From Albugo candida (Eukaryota; Oomycota; Peronosporomycetes; Albuginales), in the NCBI GenBank assembly GCA_040437565.1, contig JBDOQK010000039.1:62001-126000 (forward strand): a stretch of 64,000 bases of DNA. Reading direction: 5' to 3'. The position numbers and the translations under genes were made by a program. Below, piece after piece: positions 57,741 through 64,000 of this stretch (position 1 is its first letter; every line of letters starts with the position of its first letter). The notes under the pieces are model-generated. The model searched no databases. It was not told the origin of the DNA and saw nothing but the letters and a program-made list of their open reading frames with translations.

Positions 57741-58154
57741 TACGATTGAAAAAGACATTTTCTATTGTGAGCAAATAGCTACAAAATGTCATTGATAAAG
57801 GCTTCTTCTATCGTGTTGACAACCCAATCAATATNNNNNNNNNNNNNNNNNNNNNNNNNNNNNNNNNNNNNNNNNNNNNNNNNNNNNNNNNNNNNNNNNN
57901 NNNNNNNNNNNNNNNNNNNNNNNNNNNNNNNNNNCGATATATTGCCTTCCAAGAGACTTACCGACGGCGAAGAGGATGGCGAGGTCTCATGAAGCGAAGA
58001 TTATCAGATGCAAGTAATAGCGGGATCAGCCCGAGCATGTCGCCGCCGGAAACACCATAGTACGATTGAAAAAGACATTTTCTATTGTGAGCAAATAGCT
58101 ACAAAATGTCATTGATAAAGGCTTCTTCTATCGTGTTGACAACCCAATCAATAT
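57615..58154. repeat. Identical 220-bp flanks of an assembly gap
   Basis: Bases 57615-57834 and 57935-58154 are identical around 100 N (57835-57934). Each copy holds both the stop of the 2006-aa gene and the 3' end of the aminotransferase. In the real sequence these convergent stops are only 38 bp apart. Confidence 0.95.
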
Positions 58155-59617
58155 CTTCTTGAGTCACAATGAGCGGGGGGCATAATCGTATGGTTCTACA
58201 GAGAATCGGATGTGAGAAATGGTAATGATAGCAAGTATTTCATCGTACTTCTCGCCGGCTGATATCAGCAAAAGATTCTTTTCCATCAGTGCAAATTTTG
58301 TCAGTGGATTGACGGGATTTTTGCACTCCACACCAATGAATAATGCCTGACGACCGTGAGGCACGCGAACTTGAGAGATTTTATCGGGGTATTTCGCTTG
58401 CAGCGCTTCTAGTTGTTGTGCAAGGTAGGCTCCACGAGATTGTACATTCGCTAAGAACTCTGTCGATTTGATTTTGTTCAAAACGACTTCGGCAACTTTG
58501 CAAATGAGAGGATTCCCACCAAAGGTTGTACCGTGCGAGCCTGGCGTCACAACATCAGCGACATGATCACGTACGAGGATTGCACCGATAGGAAGTCCGC
58601 CTGCCAGTGGCTTTGCTAGCGTCATAATGTCTGGATTGATTCCGTACCACTCGTGGGCAAACAGCTTTCCTGTTCGACCCAACCCGCATTGTACTTCATC
58701 CGTTATCAATAATGCATCATTTTCGTCACAAAGCGCTCTCAACTCTTGCAAAAATGATGGATTCGCTGGAATCACTCCGCCTTCTCCTTGTATCGGCTCA
58801 ATAATGACTCCTGCCGTCTTTTTCGAAATCAAATTTCGCACGTGATCGATATCATTGTACTCGGCGTACCGCACACCGGGTATCAGCGGCATAAAAGCTT
58901 CTCTAATTGCTGGCTTGTATGTTAACGTCAATGCAGCAGCAGTTCGACCATGGAAGCCGCCTTTGAACGAGATAAATTCCATTTTTTGCCCCTCTAACGC
59001 GCTACAACAAAATTCCAGTGATTTCATCGACGCATGGAGTGTCTCACTTACGTTCCCTTTGCCTTTTGATTCGCGTAAAGCCGTGCGAATTTATAGGCTC
59101 CTTCATTGGCTTCTGTACCGGAATTGCAAAAGAACACTTTATCGAAAGAGGAATGATCCACCAGCATCTTTGCAAGCTCCAGTGGTGCCTGTGTGTGGAA
59201 TAAGTTGCTCGTGTGGCATATTTGCTATATTTCTCATTGGTTATCGACAGAAAAAGCCTGGTGACGCATGTGAGGACCAACCTTTGCCCCTTGCACAAGC
59301 GCTGCCTGCCAATCCGAGTCATTGTGACCAAGCCCAGTTACTGCGATACCAGCGCAGAAATCCAAGTATTTTTGGCCGTTTTGATCGAATAAATACTGTC
59401 CTTCTCCGTGCGTGAAGAAGGTATCTTCTTTGCCACGAATTCCATCGGCGTTATATGTGTGCACGAGGTACTTTCGATCGTATTCTTCAGGTTTTGAAAA
59501 AGTACGGAGTTGTGCATTGGATGAAAAACTCATAAAGGATGGCTGCGTCTCGCAGGAACGCCACACGCGAGGCGTAAATGGCGCTATTCGATGGCGAAGG
59601 TGGCGAGGAAGTACCAT
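58099..59617 (-). CDS. argD: Acetylornithine aminotransferase (class III PLP transaminase)
   Basis: Catalyses the transamination of N-acetylglutamate semialdehyde in arginine synthesis, probably mitochondrial. Exons: 59282-59617, 59052-59224, 58249-59001 and 58099-58195 (1359 bp, 452 aa), with introns of 50-57 bp. One donor is a perfect GTAAGTG. Splicing gives HTSNLFHTQ, the cofactor-binding FFCNSGTEANEGAYKFAR, GGFHGRT, DEVQCGLGRTG and the PLP Lys in TLAKPLAGGLPIGA. The C-terminal exon is CPPLIVTQEDIDWVV. I start at the ATG 59617, which gives an Arg/Ser-rich presequence. The gene could also act as an ornithine transaminase, but the length and motifs favour ArgD. Confidence 0.88.
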
Positions 59618-59843
59618 GAATGATAGCGATTGACGGATTGGATAGAAATCAGATCGTGCATAGGGGCGGTAAGGGTATAGCAAGAAGGGCAGGGTTCGGG
59701 TCTATTTCTAGCGTATAATCCTTCTTTGCCTAACCCGCTTCTATAACCTCGTCTTACCCTACCCTGAGTAGACCACGAAAGTTTTCATTAAAATCCATTT
59801 CGTCACCGAGCGCTCAAGTGTACAAGAAATTTATAGCGTTGAT

Positions 59844-60797
59844 ATGTCGCACGAACTAGTAGGTCGTCCATTAATCCCATTTTTTGATCAACAGGATAAT
59901 ATAAATGCGTCTTTGGCATGTAACGATACCGTACCATTCGAAAAAATGGACGTGGATGCGCGTGTTTGGAATAAGAAGCTTGGGTATTTTGAATATCCTT
60001 CATCTGTCACGTCACAAAAGGTACATAATAAGCGGAAGGTAGCTGGACGCTACGCAGACACAAAGCGATCAAATTCTACCGGTCGAAATCAGAAACGAGG
60101 TGACACGCAAAATGTTTGTAGTGGTCCCATTTCCATTCTCTCGCGATCAGAGAAGGTTCAATCTCAATACACGCCAAAGAGGGAATCATTCAAGGCGAAT
60201 TACGATCAGTTAATCGCCTGCTCGTCATCCTCATTACCGTCTTCTTTTTCATCGTTATCTGCAAAGTGTTTATTAACACCGCAAATGCTCGCTTCCAGTT
60301 GCCCTGTAGCAGTTATGGAGAAGCCGGCATTAGATTTTATACTCAATGAGACTATCTCGAAACCCAAAGAGAAGAATGAAGCAGTGAAAAAACAAACGAA
60401 TTTGGTCAAGCGCAATACTAAAGAAAGAAAGCATATACAAAAGACAACACATGCGAATATACAAAGAAAGCCGCTGGATGCAGGAGAAAAATGGGCCTGG
60501 TCGGCATTTCAGACATCACCGGATCCAGACAAGCTTCCTCTGCCTCCTTTCATTATGGAACAAAAAATGAATGGTATCTCTGTGATTCCGACAATTGCTG
60601 CAGGAGTTCTGGCAGAGCCTGCCGAATCGAAAATGGATGTGTCGGATGTCAACGGACAATCGATAGAGTCAGAGAAGGAGACTCAGCCGCCTCTTCCACC
60701 GCCACCCTTAGGAAAGAATGCTCTGTCCGAGACTCGAGTCTATTCGATTGAACAGTCGATGACACAGGATCTATGTCGAATGCTCAACATTGGCTAA
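59844..60797 (+). CDS. Low-complexity protein with a PNRC-like proline motif
   Basis: A single-exon 317-aa protein, basic and disordered-looking with Ser and Lys runs. Near residue 213 it has WAWSAFQTSPDPDKLPLPPF. The core F-x-x-S-P-x-P-x-x-LP-x-PP-F resembles the SH3-binding/decapping motif of the PNRC family and its fungal Edc1-like relatives, in which the LPxP part contacts the DCP1 EVH1 domain. A second proline run (QPPLPPPPLG) follows near residue 289. A role as an mRNA-decapping activator is an inference from this short motif only. The start ATG at 59844 is the first in frame. Confidence 0.6.
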   Translation: MSHELVGRPLIPFFDQQDNINASLACNDTVPFEKMDVDARVWNKKLGYFEYPSSVTSQKVHNKRKVAGRYADTKRSNSTGRNQKRGDTQNVCSGPISILSRSEKVQSQYTPKRESFKANYDQLIACSSSSLPSSFSSLSAKCLLTPQMLASSCPVAVMEKPALDFILNETISKPKEKNEAVKKQTNLVKRNTKERKHIQKTTHANIQRKPLDAGEKWAWSAFQTSPDPDKLPLPPFIMEQKMNGISVIPTIAAGVLAEPAESKMDVSDVNGQSIESEKETQPPLPPPPLGKNALSETRVYSIEQSMTQDLCRMLNIG

Positions 60798-60937
60798 CTA
60801 TCACAAGACTCGAAGACAAAGAATGGTAAAGATATGTCGCTACAGCCTAATGAGAAATACATTTGCGATTACCAGTTCCGAGATCCGTTTGATTTTATTT
60901 TCTGGACGATGAGCATCCAAAGTATGAATTGTGCCCA

Positions 60938-63900
60938 CTACCTTTCTGCCACATGGATAGCCGTACTGGTCGATTCTTTGTCCAAAACAGGATTCGGAAT
61001 CGCTTGCATCAATACACGTTCGTAGTCGTGCGGTATCACACGTTTTATCATCCTCTTGGACGCATTCCAATCACTGAGTATCTGCTTGCCTCGAAGAGAG
61101 CCTGTACGGTGCACGTGTTCGGTGATCAAATCGTATACCTTGCAAACTTCTACCTCATCCGCCGCAGTGCTCAGAGGAGCAATCGATACCATCCCTCGAT
61201 TGCATTTGCTTTCGAAGATATCATCCTCGTCGTAGACGTACGCGATTCCCCCCGACATCCCGGCCGCAAAATTACGGCCTGTTGTACCGAGAACGACAAC
61301 ACGACCACCCGTCATGTACTCGCATCCGTGGTCTCCTACTCCCTCGACCACTGTTTGAACACCAGAATTTCGGACACAAAATCGTTCTCCTGCTTTTCCG
61401 GCAAAAAAAGCTTTACCACTTGTGGCACCGTATAAGACTGCATTACCAACAATCACATTTTCTTGATCCGTGAGACCTGAGGTGAAGTCGGGACTCGGGT
61501 ACACAACGACTTGGCCGCCAGAGAGTGCTTTCCCGACATAATCATTTGAATCTCCCTCCAACTCGAGTAGAATCCCTTTCGCCAGCCCAAATGCGAGACT
61601 TTGGCCTCCATGACCACGCAATTTGAGATGAATTGTTTCGTCAGGCAAACCTTGTTCGCCAAAGCGTTTGCAAATCTCATGAGATAGAGTGGCTCCAAGT
61701 GTTCGATTGACATTACTGATACAGTGTTCAATTGTCACTTTTTTCCCATGCTCCAAAGCTTCTTCAGCTTGTGGGATAAATACACAAGTGTCTACTGAAT
61801 TGTGTGTCGCATGTTCCTGACTGATTTCTTTCGTTACTCCGGCTTGATCGTTGAGGCTTCTAGCATTCACCAGCAATGGAGACAAATCCAGCTTCTCACT
61901 CTTGTAATGGAGAGCTTTCTCGTCCACATACATCATATCCGCTCGACCGATCAAATCCTCGAGTCGCCGGAAGCCTAGTCGGCGCATATAATTTTGCACT
62001 TCTTCCGCCATCAGGAAGAAAAAGTTTACGACATGTTCGGGCTTTCCTGCGAATTTCTTGCGCAATTCTTCATCTTGAGTCGCAATTCCCACCGGACAAG
62101 TGTTCAAATGGCATTTTCGCATCATGATGCACCCCAGAGCGATGAGAGGAGCAGTAGCAAAGCCAAATTCTTCAGCTCCCAACAAGGCGGCGATAATGAC
62201 ATCCCGTCCAGTTTTCAATTGCCCGTCTGTCTGAAGACGAACGCGTGATCGCAAGTCATTCAAAACCAGTGTTTGTTGGACTTCAGCCAAGCCTAACTCC
62301 CACGGAAGACCTCCATTTTTGACTCCTGTCCACGATGACGCGCCAGTTCCTCCATCGTGCCCAGACACCGTGATATGGTCGGATTTGGCTTTGGCCACAC
62401 CTGCTGCTATCACGCCCACGCCCACTTCGGAGACCAATTTGACCGAGATCTCGGCAGCGGGATTGGAATGTTTGAGATCGTGTATAAGTTGCGCGAGGTC
62501 TTCGATTGAGTAGATATCGTGATGTGGAGGAGGAGAAATCAGTCCAACTCCCGGTGTTGTGTGCCTCAAGGAGCCGATGTATTCGCTCACTTTATGACCG
62601 GGTAATTCTCCTCCTTCGCCTGGTTTCGCACCTTGTGCCATCTTGATCTGCAGTTGATCTGCATTGGTCAAGTAATTCATTGTGACGCCAAATCGACCGG
62701 ATGCTACTTGCTTGATCGCGGACCGCTTGAGATTGTGTTTGCCATTCTCTGGAATGAAGCGTGATTTGTCTTCTCCGCCTTCCCCCGTGTTACTACGCCC
62801 ACCGATCGTGTTCATAGCTACGGCTAAAGCTTCATGCGATTCCTGTGAGATACTTCCCAGACTCATGGCTCCCGTATTGAATCGTTTGACGATTTCTGTA
62901 ACACTCTCACATTCCTCAATCGGAGGCATCAAGTGTTCCTCTACAAAATGAAAGTCCAGCAAACCGCGCAAATTCACTTTCTTGCACAAATTATTGGTTT
63001 CATCGGCGTATTGCGCATAAGCTTCACGTGAATTGGTGCGAACGGCTTGTTGTAGCGCGACCATATTTTTTGGCGAATTGTAATGCACTTCCGAATCGTT
63101 TCGAAAATGATAGCTTCCAGGGTTACGGATTAGTGGGGGCAGATTCGAATGCGAGGGATACCCAGACTCATGAAGCCGCGCAATATCGGTGTACATTGCT
63201 TCAAAATCAGTTCCTTGGATTCGTGAGGTCGTTCCTTCAAAGCATAAATTGATAATATCTTCGCCCAAACCAACCGCCTCAAACACTTGAGCTCCTTTAT
63301 ACGATTGCAGTGTGGAGATTCCCATTTTGGACATCACTTTGAGAATTCCTTTGCCAACTGCCGCTCGATACTTTTCAAAAGCTTCTTCGTTGTTCAATTC
63401 ACTTTGACGAATCGAGCGTAAAAGTCCATCTTCATTCATTTTCTTGAGAGCTTCTTCGACCATGTAAGGGTTGATACCATCAGCTCCAAAGCCCAACAGG
63501 GTACAAAAATCATGGACTTCTTTGACGTCACCGCATTCAGTGAACAAAGCGACACTAGTTCGTTGTTGTGTTCGCAGTAGATGCTGATGCACAGCTCCCA
63601 TTGCAAGAAGAGATGGAACAGGATATCGTCCAACACCGGCTCTCGAATCAGACAAGATAAGAATGGGTGCATTTCCACGAGATATAGCATCAGTGGCTTC
63701 TTCACAGAGTCGATACAGAGCATCGACGAGTCCACGTGCCCCACTTTTAGCTTGAAAGGTGGCATCCAACACACAGGGAGTCCATTCAGTACGAATTGTA
63801 TCCTTCAAGTTTTGCATTTCTTGACTGGAAAGCACAGGATGCTCAACTAAAAGCCGTTTTGCATGTGACTCGGTGGCGTCTAAAATGTTCTTTTCAGGCC

Positions 63901-64000
63901 CTACGGGACATACTAGACTCATCACGAGTTCTTCCCGTATTGGATCGATGGGAGGATTAGTGACTTGTGCGAAAAGCTGTTTGAAGTACTCAAATGGTAG
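60938..64000 (-). CDS. Glutamate synthase large (alpha) subunit, 5' end beyond the window
   Basis: The frame is open to the right window edge and covers the last 1020 residues of the GOGAT alpha chain, which makes glutamate from glutamine and 2-oxoglutarate. Visible are the FMN-domain GHKVSEYIG, SPPPHHDIYSIEDLAQL, KSDHITVSGHDGGTGASSW and PWELGL, then the iron-sulfur cluster Cys motif CIMMRKCHLNTCPVGIA. The C-terminal beta-helix domain has repeated Gly-rich turns (GRVVVLGTTGRNFAAGMSGG). The N-terminal glutaminase part lies outside the window. After the C-terminal HDYERVLMQ and a short tail there is a stop. No beta-subunit (NADPH/flavin) domain is fused downstream. It is convergent with the gene at 59844. 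Confidence 0.93.
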   Translation of the reverse strand, partial: LPFEYFKQLFAQVTNPPIDPIREELVMSLVCPVGPEKNILDATESHAKRLLVEHPVLSSQEMQNLKDTIRTEWTPCVLDATFQAKSGARGLVDALYRLCEEATDAISRGNAPILILSDSRAGVGRYPVPSLLAMGAVHQHLLRTQQRTSVALFTECGDVKEVHDFCTLLGFGADGINPYMVEEALKKMNEDGLLRSIRQSELNNEEAFEKYRAAVGKGILKVMSKMGISTLQSYKGAQVFEAVGLGEDIINLCFEGTTSRIQGTDFEAMYTDIARLHESGYPSHSNLPPLIRNPGSYHFRNDSEVHYNSPKNMVALQQAVRTNSREAYAQYADETNNLCKKVNLRGLLDFHFVEEHLMPPIEECESVTEIVKRFNTGAMSLGSISQESHEALAVAMNTIGGRSNTGEGGEDKSRFIPENGKHNLKRSAIKQVASGRFGVTMNYLTNADQLQIKMAQGAKPGEGGELPGHKVSEYIGSLRHTTPGVGLISPPPHHDIYSIEDLAQLIHDLKHSNPAAEISVKLVSEVGVGVIAAGVAKAKSDHITVSGHDGGTGASSWTGVKNGGLPWELGLAEVQQTLVLNDLRSRVRLQTDGQLKTGRDVIIAALLGAEEFGFATAPLIALGCIMMRKCHLNTCPVGIATQDEELRKKFAGKPEHVVNFFFLMAEEVQNYMRRLGFRRLEDLIGRADMMYVDEKALHYKSEKLDLSPLLVNARSLNDQAGVTKEISQEHATHNSVDTCVFIPQAEEALEHGKKVTIEHCISNVNRTLGATLSHEICKRFGEQGLPDETIHLKLRGHGGQSLAFGLAKGILLELEGDSNDYVGKALSGGQVVVYPSPDFTSGLTDQENVIVGNAVLYGATSGKAFFAGKAGERFCVRNSGVQTVVEGVGDHGCEYMTGGRVVVLGTTGRNFAAGMSGGIAYVYDEDDIFESKCNRGMVSIAPLSTAADEVEVCKVYDLITEHVHRTGSLRGKQILSDWNASKRMIKRVIPHDYERVLMQAIPNPVLDKESTSTAIHVAER

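Noticed and set aside
1-64000. CRISPR arrays, tRNA genes, RXLR or Crinkler effectors
   Set aside because: I looked for spaced short repeats, tRNA B-box sequences, and secreted proteins with RXLR-EER or LFLAK motifs and saw none that hold up.

Overview
The window looks like the nuclear genome of an oomycete, a flagellated plant-associated stramenopile. The evidence is the combination of short GT-AG introns (mostly 45-68 bp), an IFT22 flagellar-transport gene, a repeat-type WRKY19-like Cys/His zinc finger protein, two AA17-type pectin LPMO genes (a family known from oomycetes), and Ty3/gypsy debris. A downy-mildew or white-rust relative would fit, but I cannot name the species from sequence alone.

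Layout. 0-4.9 kb is gene-dense: the end of an unknown gene, a POT peptide transporter, a bacterial-type glutaredoxin 2, an unrecognised small gene and the SMC5/6 subunit NSE1, spaced 40-100 bp apart. 4.9-13.6 kb is repeat-rich: gaps, flank duplications and decayed Ty3/gypsy fragments (gag, protease, integrase, chromodomain) on the minus strand. 13.9-29 kb holds a secreted GH5 glucanase, a seven-exon ankyrin-GAF-Fic protein of 1044 aa (the most unusual gene here), a Cys/His zinc repeat protein, IFT22, a 5'-truncated catalase, an FLVCR-like MFS carrier and an organellar-type prolyl-tRNA synthetase. 29-38 kb holds a terminal nucleotidyltransferase, a SET/MYND protein, a bZIP factor and a secreted C69 peptidase. 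38-51 kb holds gene-poor spacers, two unrecognised proteins and two tandem AA17-like LPMO paralogues. 51-64 kb holds a 2006-aa glycine-rich membrane protein with a plant-like architecture, acetylornithine aminotransferase, a PNRC-like proline-motif protein and the glutamate synthase large subunit, which runs off the right edge.

Assembly quality matters here. There are 15 runs of exactly 100 N. At ten or more of them the sequence left of the gap is repeated right of it: six pairs are identical, one differs by a single base, and others differ by a few percent. These are unmerged overlapping contig ends, or the two haplotypes, not biology. Four genes (zinc repeat, bZIP, 1103-aa and 2006-aa proteins) look frameshifted or broken only because of this. 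Where I give a protein length for such a gene, one flank copy and the Ns are left out. Exon structures were inferred by eye from GT/AG sites, frame and family similarity. Every multi-exon model I give sums to a multiple of three.

Functionally, the GH5 glucanase, the LPMO pair, the C69 peptidase and the peptide transporter fit a biotrophic or pathogenic lifestyle of wall remodelling, host pectin attack and peptide uptake. NSE1, IFT22, ProRS, the nucleotidyltransferase, GOGAT and ArgD are housekeeping genes.
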